From Hyphochytrium catenoides (Eukaryota > Sar > Hyphochytriomycetes > Hyphochytriales > Hyphochytriaceae): DNA of 36,197 nt. Both the position numbers and the translations under genes were made by a program. The notes beneath the pieces were generated by a model that did not search any database, had not been told where the DNA came from, and worked only from the letters and a program-made list of their open reading frames with translations. Shown in pieces: positions 1-12,500 of the stretch. Numbering within the stretch: position 1 is the first letter of the stretch; every line of letters starts with the position of its first letter. The stretch covers positions 1 through 36,197 of the forward strand of contig FLMG01000464.1 of NCBI GenBank assembly GCA_900088475.1, written 5' to 3'.

Positions 1-665
1 AGAGAGAGAGAGAGAAACAGATTGTGAGAGAAAAGGGGAGTGAGAGAAAAGGAGAGAGAGGAACCGAGAGAGAGAAACAGAAAGAGATGGGAGAGATGCA
101 GAAACGACAGAGGAAAGAGCAAGAGCCTCCTCCCCCTTGCCAGGAAGAAAGATAAAAGCGAGAGAGAGAAAGAGAGGGAATAAAAATAAGCTACGTTACC
201 ACTATCTACTTTCTGACTGGAAAGAAGGATAGACAGAGGAAGGCTCGAGAGAGACAGATAAAGGTAGAGATACCGAACGCGCAGCTGGCCCTCCAAGCAG
301 CGGCTTTTGGTCTCCTTCTCTCAGCCAGTTCTGGGACAGAGAGCAAGAGCCTTTCAAAAACCAAGAAACTACCGCTCTTGCCTCTTTACACCTTCTTACA
401 GGCAGAGGTCCACTTGCCGAAGCACAGCTCCCGCCAGAGGAGGTCTGACGGAGTTAGCTCATTCTTAGTGGGGCCCCCAAATGGCAATGATGGGGAGGTA
501 AACAGTCAGATGCGGGCGGTGCTGAGCTTGGAGTGGTCCCTCTTCTCCACTCCCGATCGATGACACACTGAGCACAGCCAACTGTCATGTGCAGCTTGAT
601 CTGACTGACAACCGTTAGCTTCCTGCCAAGGTTGATCCTCCTCCGAGGCACACTCGAATACAGAT
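1..665. repeat. GA-rich low-complexity sequence and upstream region of NAGS gene
   Basis: The first ~190 bases are an impure (GA)n microsatellite with AGAGAG runs and interruptions. From about 200 to 665 the sequence becomes ordinary and leads into the NAGS start codon, so it should contain that gene's promoter and 5' UTR. I see no convincing TATA box. The short reading frames on both strands here resemble no protein and overlap one another, so I do not call them. Confidence 0.6.
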
Positions 666-3153
666 ATGTCTGCAGCCACCGTCCTGAGACGACTTGGAGG
701 CAGAGGACTGGCAGCAGGTCTCTGGCACCAGGCTCGTACGCTGAGGCGCTCATACATCCCCTCCCTCTCAGTCTGGAAGGCCAATGGATCCTATTCCTAT
801 GAGCTTGAGGAGTTCTCTCCAGCGGTGCCACTGGATCAGCTTCAAGTTGTCCCTCCCAAACATACTCCCGGGGAAGACCCAGGGCTGGACGTCAAGTTGA
901 CAGAGACCTTTCGCCTCATGTCGCCGTATATCAACGTGCATAGGGGCCGTATTATGGTGTTTCACGTCTGTGGGGAGGCCATAGAGGCTCGAAACTTCAC
1001 CAACTTAATGCAGGATATTGCGTTAGTGAGTACTCTGGGCGTGAAAGTGGTCCTGGTGCTCGGCTGCAGGCCGCAGATCAACTCGCGACTGTTCGCCAAA
1101 GGCATGAAGCCAGAATATGGGAAGCTTCGTCGCATCACGAATCCGGAGACGCTGGACGTTGTCAAAGATGCAGCGGTAAGCTGAGAAGAATAGAGGAGCA
1201 TCCTTCTTGATAACGAGGAGAAAAGAACAGGGCGCTGAAAAGACGACTAGGGTCAAGAGAGAGTGAGAACTGGCGCTTGTTATGTCTCTAAGCCCTTCCC
1301 TTCCCTTTCCTTCGTGTAGGGCTTCGTTCGTGTCCAGGTGGAAAGTGCCCTGACCTGTGGCGTGGTTAACGCGCCGGGAGCTGGCCATCGTCTGAATGTT
1401 ACCTCAGGAAACTTCATTATTGCCCAGCCGGTCGGAGTGCGCGAAGGAATAGATTATTTGTATACTGGGGATGTGCGGAAGATTAACACGGAGAAAATGA
1501 AGGCACTCCTGGACGCTGGAGACGTGGTTGCTGTCTCTAACATTGGATACTCTCACAGCGGAGAAGGTAAGCGATCAGTGGTGCTGAGATGTGAGCATTT
1601 TCTTCGTTATTTCTCAAGGCTCTCTCTATCACTCATCTCCTATTCAACGCTTCAACTGGATATTCGTTACCCTCTCTGCACGGACTCACCTCAATTGGCA
1701 TCAGGAAGGGTATAATCTCTCCTCTCGTTAACGGCTGCCGCTTATACTGTCATTCATACATTTGCCTGATGTCTGTTCCCTCTCCAGTCTTCAACTGCCA
1801 CTCAGAACAGATTGCGACACGATGCGCCATCGAGCTGCAAGCTGCTAAACTTATTTTCCTGCATGAGGGGGAGGAGGTGATGGATGTTAGAAGCGACAGA
1901 AGAGTGAACAACATGCCCCAGAGGTAGACCGCTGTCAATGTCTTTGCTTTGTTTGTCTGTTGCCCTCGCTATGTTTATGAGCTGCATCTTACAATTTTCG
2001 TTGGCTTTTCTAGCACTGCCAGAGAGTTTGTCGAGCGTTTGCGAGGCTCTAAGGAAGCCAACCGTCTTTTCATTTCTTATCTGACGGAAGGGGTGACCGC
2101 TTGCGCGAAAGGCATACAGAGGGTCCACCTTATCAACAGGCACAAGGATGGTACGGTCCTGTCACTCCTGCTCTCAAGGGAGCTATACTTCTGTCTTCAT
2201 TTCTCTGTCTTTTGCTCTCCTACTCAAGAGTTTAGTTCTGCAAGGGACAACCTTTTAGAAGCCCAGGTTTTACCATCCCAACCCGACGTAGTCCTATTCT
2301 TCTGTTAGTTTGTCTACCCTGGCCTCTTGGCACACTAGTAGCTTTCTTTATCTCTACAGGACGTTACTAATAGCACTCCGATATTTAGGTGCCATTTTAA
2401 TGGAGCTATTCACTCGAGACGGCCTGGGTCTCATGATCTCTGGAGATATCTATGATGGGATCAGAACAGCTAAAGATAGCGATATTCCAGGCATCATGCG
2501 GTTGATACAGGTATATATGTTGTCAGCCCCTCCTACCCTCACTCCCAAGCTCATCTCTACCTTCTTGCTGTCCAGCCGCTTCAGGCTCAGGGTCTGCTCG
2601 TGACTCGCAGCCAGGAATCTATTGAGACTGACATTCACAAGTTTTCCGTGTTTGAACGTGATGGTGCTATCCTTGCATGTGCGGCTCTGCACATCTATGA
2701 CGGGAATGTGGCAGAGCTGGCTTGCGTTGCCGTTGATGGTACTTACAGAGGAAGTGGCAAGGTGAGGAGGGCGCACGCGACTCTCTCTTCTTTCCATTTT
2801 ATGCGGTTCCGATAAATTTCTCGTGTCCGCAGGCCTACTTCTCACCACCTTCTTCGTACAGCTACGCCCTGCCTGAATGTAAGCTTTACGACTTATTTCG
2901 TTTATTGCAGGGTAACGCTTTGTTAGGTTACATGCTAAGGAAAGCTCACGCTCTGGGAGTAGAGAAAGTTTTCGTGCTAACTACCCGCACCTCCCATTGG
3001 TTTGTGGAGAGAGGCTTCCAGCCAGCGAATCTATCTGATCTCCCTGCCAGCAAGAGAGAGCAAGTGGATGTTAGAAGGAAGAGCCGTATCTACATGATGG
3101 ACATACAGAGCCAGCGGGCCATTGATGAGAGAGAACTGATGATGCAGCTCTAG
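666..3153 (+). CDS. Amino-acid N-acetyltransferase (N-acetylglutamate synthase, ArgA type)
   Basis: This enzyme transfers acetyl from acetyl-CoA to L-glutamate, the first step of arginine biosynthesis. Seven exons: 666-1175, 1320-1566, 1788-1923, 2014-2150, 2389-2510, 2576-2761, 2911-3153. They sum to 1581 nt, or 526 aa, in frame throughout. Residues ~1-40 are Arg/Ser/Ala-rich and lack acids (MSAATVLRRLGGRGLAAG), like a mitochondrial or plastid presequence, so the mature enzyme is probably organellar. Residues ~85-340 are an amino-acid-kinase fold with typical NAGS segments (VVLVLGCRPQIN, SGNFIIAQPVGV, SNIGYSHSGEVFN). Residues ~360-526 are a GNAT domain (LIQPLQAQGLLVTRS, then the acetyl-CoA loop YRGSGKGNALLGYMLRKA). 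Two-domain order and length match bacterial ArgA (about 440 aa) plus a leader. Exon 6 could also start at 2585 or 2591, but 2576 restores the family's PL-E/Q-x-QG motif. The gene ends 428 bp from the convergent EML gene. Confidence 0.95.
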
Positions 3154-3581
3154 CATACCAAAGGCCGGGTGGATTATAGGGATAGCTAGCCGCCCAGATT
3201 GTATACGGCCTATATGTCTCTAGCACTATTCTTTTATTGGCAAAAGAATATCGTGGCCGCCTCTAGACTCCAAGGAAGCACGTCATTTTCTAAACATAAA
3301 AAGTTTGGACAAAGTTAAGAGGTCCATAGAATAGGGCCATCAATGAGGTACCGTGGATGCCACCGGGTCGTGCCCACTTGACGTGGAGTTTGAAAGTACT
3401 ACTCCTTCAAGTGTGTCTGCACAGTTCTCTGCAAAGTAGCCCGCTAACTCTGATAGTCTTCGAATAGCATTATATATTAGGACTCGTGGACAAAATACTA
3501 TCTATGCAGACATCCAAGCAGGAAGGTAACCTGAGCCATAGGAGCTATGTACACAGTTGGCTACACCGCCTGCTGGAGGCT
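3154..3581. other. Convergent intergenic spacer (NAGS / EML gene)
   Basis: This 428-base gap separates the stop codons of two genes facing each other. It must hold both 3' UTRs. I see no canonical AATAAA on either strand and no repeat or further reading frame worth calling. Confidence 0.6.
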
Positions 3582-6500
3582 TTAAGCCTTTAGGCGGTAC
3601 TGAAAAATAGCTCTCGAGCGGGAGCTGACTGCTAAGAGAAGAAGTCCATTCTGCGTAAACTTGCACTGCGAGACAGGAGACGCAAAGCCGTAGTATTGAG
3701 GGTCATGGTCCTACATCTTACAGTTAGACACAGAATTGACTAGGAAGCAAAAGGCGGCCCTCGACAATATATTCCCAAAACGCCGGTCGACCCACGTGAG
3801 TCCAGACACTTACCTCTGCTTTAAGAACGGGATACCAAGAGAGCCCCAATGAGCCGTCCATTTCTCCGTAAGCAACAAGAACTTTGTCTGGAGAGCGTTC
3901 CACCGCGGTGGGTGGTTCAACGGGTTCCGTGGGCCAGAGACCTTGGACTGGCCAACCAACTGGGCAACTCCAACTGGACCAGGAGACATCTCGAACTGAC
4001 ATCAACTGCTTTATAGCGGAGCCTGTCTCCATGTCCCCTATAAAGATACACAAGGGCAGAAGGGCGGACTGGGATCAGGAGGCATTATTTTCCAGCACAG
4101 GCTGACTGCTATAAGCTTATGTAGGCTTCAGGTTTAGTATCGCCACGGCACCACGCCTCGAATAGACCGAACGAGCAGAGGCAAGTAGGATCGGAAGCGT
4201 ACGTTTAACATCACTTACAGAAACGAAGCTCATACTTCGCGTCCGAGCTCTGCAGCACCTTAGAGTTTGAGGAGAAATCGAGAGAAAGGATCCTCTCATT
4301 GTGACCCTGAAAGCAGTCCAGATTTAGACTTTATATCTGCTATGAAAATTGCCTTTTCCTCAGCTCTGCCGTACCAGACAACTATTCTTCAGTACATAGC
4401 TGGGGACATCAAACAAAAAGATCCCGCCATCTTCTACCCCAGCGGCCAAAGTATGACCATCCGAGGAGAATCGAAGGCAGACCACGGGGTGACTGGGCCC
4501 CTTGGCAGTCGCTACCTGCTTCTCTAGGCTTGACATGAAGACCAAAACCTAGAGGGACGACCGCACAGTTATTAGCTATAAGGGAATGTAGCCAGTACAC
4601 CACAGGGCTTCGCAAGCAGGGAAATGAAACTCAAGGGAGCGAAGAATAGTCCAGAGCGGCGCCCATACCTGTCCGCCCACGCTGCCTACAGCAATGTGAA
4701 CTCCATCGCTTGAGTACGCCACACTCTTAGCCCGGCATGAGGTATGTCGCCTGGCAAGGATTTGCCTGCGGACAGTACGAAAGCAAGAGTGGACTTCTAA
4801 GGGAAGAAATTGAAAGGGCCTTTATAGCAGACAATCATCCGATCGGTAGTATAGAAGCGGGCTGCTGTTCCCTTGTCCGTCTCACCTGCCATACGGATCC
4901 CAGACTTTGAGCTGCTCATCCTCTCCTACCGTAACAAACTCTTGCTTTCGAGGGTGGACAGCCAGAGCGACAAGCTCCCCTCGTGAATGCCCCTGCAGAG
5001 CAGTTTCAGAGGTTCGAAAGACGGTTTAAGGGATGGATGGTCTGTTGTTGGACCGAGACAGAGAGGAGACATGTCGTGCAGGTGGAGAAAAGTCGTAAGG
5101 TCATGTGGGAGGAACGAGAGGACGAGGGACCTAAGGGACCTATCTTCATATGGCATTTTACCTCTAAAATTCTTTGGCAACATCCAGATGAGGAAGACGA
5201 AGTAGTGTCTAGCTGTAGCAGCTCGCCGCCCTTAGTCAGTGTGAGCAGGTACTTCCCTCTGCAAGAGAGGGAGAGAATGCACGGCTCAACAGGAACATCT
5301 TTAAGAATAGTTCCGTCCAATAGGTTGAACTCTTTCAAACGCTGTGCGACAGAAATGGTAAGCGTTATCACCCGGCCTTACGAAGTTTCCATAAAAGGAG
5401 CCATTTGAGGTGACATATGTCCTTAAACGGACACCCTAGACTGGATATAAAGCGAGAGAGGAACATTTGCTCTAGTGGCCAAAGCCCTAAGGGGAGAGCC
5501 CATGTGACTCGCATTCTTAACGACATACTTACCGCCAAGTTTCTATCCCAAAGGGTCACCTTCCCGTCGACTCCACCTGAAACTACACCTTCCCCTCCTG
5601 AGAGAGGCGAAAGGGCGCGGATTGGACCCTACAAAGTAGAGAAGCTTATAGTGACCGTGCAGGACGATAATGTGGAACGGACAATACGAAAAGTAGGTGC
5701 GTCGTGGGTGAATACATGAGGAGTAGACCTCGTGCCTTAGTGGCGATAGCCCAGTGCAGAAAAAGAGAGAAGTGGTTGTCATTCATTCTCTACCTTATGT
5801 GCCATTGTGGTGATAGCGCATGTCTTGCCCTTCCACATGTAAAGAGAGCCATCTGCCTGTGCCGTCACCACATCCGGACCCAAATGGATCACCACAAGAG
5901 AGACACCCTCAGCGTTGCCCTTCTTCCCAAAGATTCCCCTCTTCCCTAGCAGGCTATTTCGCGAGATCTCCCTAACAAAAGCGATAACACACCAAGCACA
6001 ACGTTGCAGATTGAGAAGTGGCATTTCGAGGATGAGATGGGAAGAAGGGATTGACTTAGTGTGGGGGTTCTTACCAGAAGCGTACAGTCCGGACTCCGCA
6101 TGTAACTATCTCGTCCCCTCGGAAGGAAAGACTAAGAATCTATAGAAAATGGCGTTAGGTTGTCAGTCTAGGTGGTCTCTGCCACTACTATTCCATCTAC
6201 TACGCAGGTTTATGCCTCTGCCGGCTCACGTTTCAGCCCTACTTGACGAAGACTGCATCCTTGCTTTACCTTTTCATGACTGAGCACTGCGGTGGCCACC
6301 TTGTTACCATCAGTCTTATGAACAGACAGGCAGGTTCTACTTTCTCTGCCAAAGGAGTAAGAGACAGAAGCAACTTTGTCTCCTGCTCGCTCTCCTCCTC
6401 CTTCCGATTCATTAAACTTGACCATGGTGATGGGGCCAAGGTGCTCTCCAGTTATGGAAAGAATTGGTGAACCGCTGAAGGGATCCCACAGCTGAACCGA

Positions 6501-9500
6501 TGGAGGATCAGCTGCATCTCCAGTTGCTATTAGGTGACCCTTGTAGAATGGAGGATGTCAGACTAAACGAACATACGATTATACAAAGAGAGGAGAACAG
6601 AGGAAGCAAAAAGAAATGCGAGAACTTCCAAACAATGGCGGTTACTCCAAAGGATGACGAAAAATCTCGCTTAAAAATGAGGTCGGTAGCAGGGTGAGAC
6701 CAGGGGCAATGGTACGTTCCTACCTGGGGATGGACATCCATGCATGTGATTTCTCCTTCGTGCTCTGTGTATAGGATCTGAGTTTGGGAGGATGGAGAAA
6801 GGACCACAGCCACGCCGGCCAAAAAATAGCAAAGGCTGAGAGATTCATCCAGATAGTGAACGGATCTGGAGGCGTATTGATTGGGAGCCCCGTACACATA
6901 TTGGAGCTCCAAAGAAGGAGTGGGTTTTCTCTCCTTCTCGTCTAGTTATCCAACCGGGTCCAAGCAAGAGCGAGTAGTGCCGGAAGTGACGACAAGCGCA
7001 CAGAGTCAGCTTGGAGACTATTGGAGACTAACTCAACAGGAAGAGGGGACCCTTGGCCCGTGACAATGAAGGTTACGTGAATAGAATAGAGGACCAGGAT
7101 GCAACAGATCCTCATTGTGGAGACTAAAGAATTGACCAGGGAACATGTCGTTATAGCCAACAAGTGCAGGCTCTACCTTTTTCAGGCTTGTAGTCGCTAG
7201 GCTCTCTTACAGACGCTAACCAGGGTCTGTTATGGTGGTCGAAGTCCCTCCCTTTCGCCCTTGCCTTCCGAAGGTGCCGCTCTGCATCTAGTAGCTCTTC
7301 CAGGACTATTTGGGATCGCAATAAGAGAAAAAGATCGACACAGTGGTTAGCTGGAGCTAGCGACTATAGTGTCAAGAGATGAAGATGACGAGGCGCAAGC
7401 TCAATCCCAAGCTGCCGAAACCTAGTGGATACCGCCTTCCTCTGGCGTTTTGTATAGCCGAAATGGCCCTCACCTGTTTCCGTATGAATGCCAGGGGCTT
7501 CTCTCAAATCAACAGCTACCTTGACTTCTCTATTTGTCTCCTCCATGTCGGTCCTCCACTAAGGCATCGCAAAAGCAAGTAAGGGTCAGGTTGTGGCGGT
7601 TCACTACTTCCGTAAAATTGCGGACGAGACGGCAGGATGAACTGAAGAGTGCCCGCTAGAAGGACAATGGCTCCGTATAGATAAAGGTTGACAGCCAAGT
7701 GGGCGAGAGAGGATGGCTTGGCTTAGTATATCGGGCCAGGGCACGGATTGTAAGAAGCGCTGAAAACCTAGACAGCAATGACGACAGATCTTAATGGACT
7801 TGTATACAGATGCCACTTGCTCAAACCTGCAGGATGCAACCATCCATTGCCACCGAAATAAGATATTTATCATCGCGAGAGTAAGCCAATGCGGAGACGG
7901 ACGCAGCGTGACCAGAGAAGCACTTCTGTCCATTTCTGGAGATGCATGGATAGCGATAGAGCGAGACATCGCCATTCCGCTCCCCTGCTTCGACAGTGCC
8001 ATTAGAACTCAAAAAATTCACAAAGAGGACAGCTTGCCAAGTGGATGACTACAACTCTTAACAAGCTAATGAGTCTGAGAATAGAGAGGGCGAAGGTGAA
8101 CCCAGCAGTTATCGTGGCACCCACCAATAGCAAGTAGTGGAGTAGCAGATGTTCCTCCTTCCGTATTACTCCTTGCAGCACAAGACGGAAGTGTCGTTCC
8201 CTCCTGATCGTAGAGGCCTTGGACCGGCCAACCTACGGTTGAAGTCTGCCCACATGGGAAAAAAGGTTAGCAGTCGGGGGCATCACACCCCACAGGCGAG
8301 AATAGATCGGAGTAATAGCAAGGCTTCAGATTTTAACGCAGAAAAAACACAGAGGACAGACAGAGGGCCGTGGCGCTTATGAACTCCCATGGCGCTCGGT
8401 TCACGTTAATTTTACTTCCGTTTGCTTAGAATGCTTACCCAGCTCGCCCACGTAACGTCCCTAGCTTGAAGGTCAGAAACCTCCTTCGAGCCATCAGCAG
8501 TCCAGTAAGAGATTTCCTTGTCGCCACTAACAGCCTGGAGGACTGAGGAGTCTGCAGCCCAGTCGATGTGCTGGACGTACGAAAAGGAGCGGGGGAAAGG
8601 ACAAAAAATCTCTCGAATGAGCTTGTATGCGACCCCTCCTGCTACTGAATACAGCCGAAGGCCGCCATCGTGGGATCCCGTAGCCAGCAAAGAAGACGAA
8701 GGGGAGAAGCAGAGAGATTGACACCATTTCTTGGCCTCCGTAAGTTCACAGACACGTTCGAGGCCTTGTCCTTTGCGCAGAAAGATTATTACGGGACCAG
8801 ACAGGGTGCCAACAGCGAGATGCACTGAACCTGTTATTGCAGAAAGGAGGTCAATCCGTTAGCGAACAGAGTACTTTATTGTTTGCCAAATACCGAACAA
8901 GAACAACGACTAAGAACGTAGAGAAAGATGTCACCGTATTTGTAGAGATACAGGGGTAATGCGGTCTCAATGTCTCTACCCTCTTTGTCCACCGCCATGG
9001 TGGAGTAGCAGAGTGTCCTTGGCTTTCTCCCAACGTGTAGAAGAAAGCAACATTTCTTTTCCTTCATATCCCAAAGTCGAATTGTTCCATCATGACTCGA
9101 TGAAGCAAATTCTGGGGTCAAAGGGTGAACTGCTAAGCCCCATACCTCCCTCGAGTTGTGATGAGAGAATAGCTGTCGGGCATTTGCAGAGAGGCGTTCC
9201 GAAGGAGGAGGTACGTTAATTTGGTCACGAGAGACTTCTTGGTCTAAATCGGTTTAACATCGAAGAGTAGAAGGTAAGCTCACCTTCTGAATCCTTTCTT
9301 TACCCTTCGCTTCGTCCTTTGCTACTTCTAAAGCGTGCCCTGCCGATGTCGCGGCAAGTAGTCTACCTTCAAAGTATGAGAGACTAAAAGAAGCCGAGTG
9401 AGAGGCAGATAGGCATATAAGACGAAAAGAACCGAACCAGAAGAGTATCAAGGAGAGCGCACGACTTAGGAAAATGTAGTACCTTCTAATAGCAGCTTCG

Positions 9501-12500
9501 GGCAATGTATTCGATCCCTTTAACTTCCCTATATCTACCTTCGCTGGACTATCCGTCTGCGCTGGCTCGCTTGGCCCAGAAACTCCACCTTCGGTGGATA
9601 GGTTAAAGGTATTTAAAAGAATAAGTGGCCTCTTGCTGTCTTTCGCACGTTTTGACGCCATCGTTCCACTTTCTCGGGTACCACTACTGTTAGAAAGCGG
9701 CAGCTGCCACATGTGGACTACGGCATCGTCTCCGCCTAAACAGTCAAGCAAGACAAGCATCAAGAAAGACCGAGTCCAAAGTTTTTAGATCACTCAGCTG
9801 TTACATCACTCAGAAAGATAGTTGTGCAGGACGATAACGAGTCTCTACAAAAGACACCGAAGCAGATGCACCTATACAAGTATACCCGCACATTAATAGA
9901 TAGTCTATTGGCCCCTCTAGCCACCAATGGGCAATAGGGTCAGAGCTATGGAGCAATAAACGAACTTCAAGGAGGGAGTAAGGTGAATCTGGGAAAGGTA
10001 ATCATGACTTCGCTCAGAGAGTCCGTCGCACCTGTCAAAAGTAGGGTATCAACCGCATACATTGTAAGCACTTTGCCAACGTGCGCGGCCTCAACCACTG
10101 CCACAGCGCAGTGGCCCAAGCAGTCCCAAACTAGGAGGTCCCCTGTTGCCGTGCCTGTTACAAGTTGCCTTCCTACTGGTTGGGCGGACAAAGACTGACT
10201 TGACGGGAGAGTGTTTGGAATGATTCCCTGTCAATGACAAAATGTGTGAGGCGGGAGTCGTATAGCGGTAAAGACCAAAATGCTTTCTTCCTTTTACTCT
10301 AAAAGCCCTATATAGTGCTCCTGTATCCTTGAATCTCTTTCAACCGATAAGCCGCCTTACCCTCCTTCTGTTGAGGTTTTTGCTGCCTTGAGAATATGAC
10401 CAGAAAAGGACTTCTCCCGGCTGGCAGGTCACGAAGGAGGAGAAGCCAGGAAGAAAAGTAAACGCATACACTGGGCCGGAGCAATTCTCTGCTTGAGCAA
10501 TAAGATGCCGATTCTTCCAATCATACAGTGAGACTGATGGACAACCAATGTGAAAAGAGGGACGGCGTAGCGTGGTTAGATGCCGGGAGCAGTTTCGTGC
10601 TTTGCCAGACTTGTTCGTCGGTGAATCGATAGCTGCACGGTTCTGAGACTCTTTGTCCAGTACCTGTACTCCACTGATCTAGCCCCACGGCAAGCAGTAG
10701 CTCGCCATGTTGCCCCTCAAACGTCAGAAGTGCAACACCGCAATTCTTCGGCCCATCGAAGGTGCTCAATGTTTGCAAGGTCTCAGAGGACCAGACGCGA
10801 ACGGAAGCTTTATGGCAAACAGAGCCAGTCGCCACTAGCTGACGGTGAGGATGCACAGCCAAGCTGGCAAGATTTATTTGGAGGATGAGACGCAGAAGGA
10901 AGAGGATACGTATGACAATTAGGTTCCAGAAATATCTGAGATCAAGAACAACCAAAGCGAAATATAAGAAGAGAGAAAGAACTATAAGCGCGCAGAGCGT
11001 TAATCAGCACGTACTCAGCATAGGTGAACACTACCTATGAAATCTCTATGGCGTACAAAGAGGTTTAGGAGATAATACCAAGAAGGGAGAGTGTACTCAC
11101 CATGTAATCTCTCCCTCGTGTTGTGAGTAGAAACTTTGTGTCCATTTCACTCGATCTGTCAGCACGGCTAGCCGACCGGCAGGGTGCACTGTGCTACTGC
11201 TCCCTTGAAGGTATTGCAAATTACCTCGACTTACAGCCGAGTTGTGACCGTAGGACCACTCGAGAGCCATACTTGAGTCAGGAGGGTCGCTAAAGAATCC
11301 AAAAGAAGGAGTTGAGAATCATCCATACCAAAATTGGAGGAGACAAGGGCAATGAAATCTTTAAAGAGCTCCTCATGGCATAGCAGAGACGAAAGTACTA
11401 GCCAGCATCGTCACGCACATGGCCCGGCGAACTCCTATCTATATAGTAACAAGATTGACCTTTACCTGAGATCCTTTGTGTAAACGAACTTGGTGGGCTC
11501 AAGAAATGCAGCAAGAGCCCTGGTGTTAGTACTTCTCTCATTCTCCACTGCAGCAAGCTGCGGAGGTAGCGCGTCTAGATTCTTTGCCAAAAAGAGGTGA
11601 GGACACCACTGTACAGGCTATCACGACCAAACCAAGGAAGCCAGAGCAAAGAGCAAGCTGTACATGACCCGAGAAATGAGCGCTCAAGATAAGAGCAGTA
11701 CGTAAATTGACTTTAGCGCTCATAGAGAATTAAGAAGCAGGAACAAGAAGTAGGAACGAGAAAACGCGTCAAAGGTGAGGTTTGAACAAGTTTCCCATTG
11801 GGCAAAGAGATCCAGCTTCTTACGTGAAGGTTTGTAATCCGGGTAGGTCGCAAGGTTGAGCTGTCTTCTTCTTGTTCTGCTCTGTCCCTCCTCCAGACAA
11901 GAATACAGCCATCCTATACGCGGAGAGTACCCGTTCCGGAGTGAGTTTGTTTGGTATGAAGTTTGGCATTAACCTCTTCGTTAACGAAGTTTCATGGTAC
12001 CAAGATCTTTTCTTACCTCGCCTCCTGAGATTAGAAAGGCGTCATTCGAGCTAAAGCAAAGTGCAGTCACGGCACCGTGATGCCCGTTATACTCCTAAGT
12101 AACCCAACATATGTGTAGAAGATGCCGTGAAACACTTTTCAGGAAGGATACCAAGACACATATGCAAATAGGAACGAGTCTTGCCGATATTGAGAAGGAA
12201 AACTGGATATATGTCGATTGGATGCATCGGTGTAAACAGAAGAAGGGTTTCAATGGTACGGTTGTGCAGAGCTTGTTACTGTGAGCCCTTAAAGCCATTA
12301 GGCGGTTCTAGGCAGAAGTAAGTAGCCGAGAGGGGTGTTTACCATTAATGCCATGCCCTCTACCGGAGCTGGAGATCGATAGACCACTATTTTGCCGCTG
12401 TGCAAGCCGACGACAGCAATCTCACGGTCGCGTGATCTTACAACAGAACTAATCCTAGTGCCCCATCTGCTGGCGTCCCCATGAGGGCCTACAGAAATGG

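Noticed and set aside
454-831. 125-residue frame on - upstream of NAGS
   Set aside because: It overlaps NAGS exon 1 antisense and has no recognisable motif.
4929-4930. A splice donor (GTAGGA) inside EML exon 41
   Set aside because: Reading through continues the WD repeat (TVGEDEQLKVWDP) to a better donor at 4885/4884.
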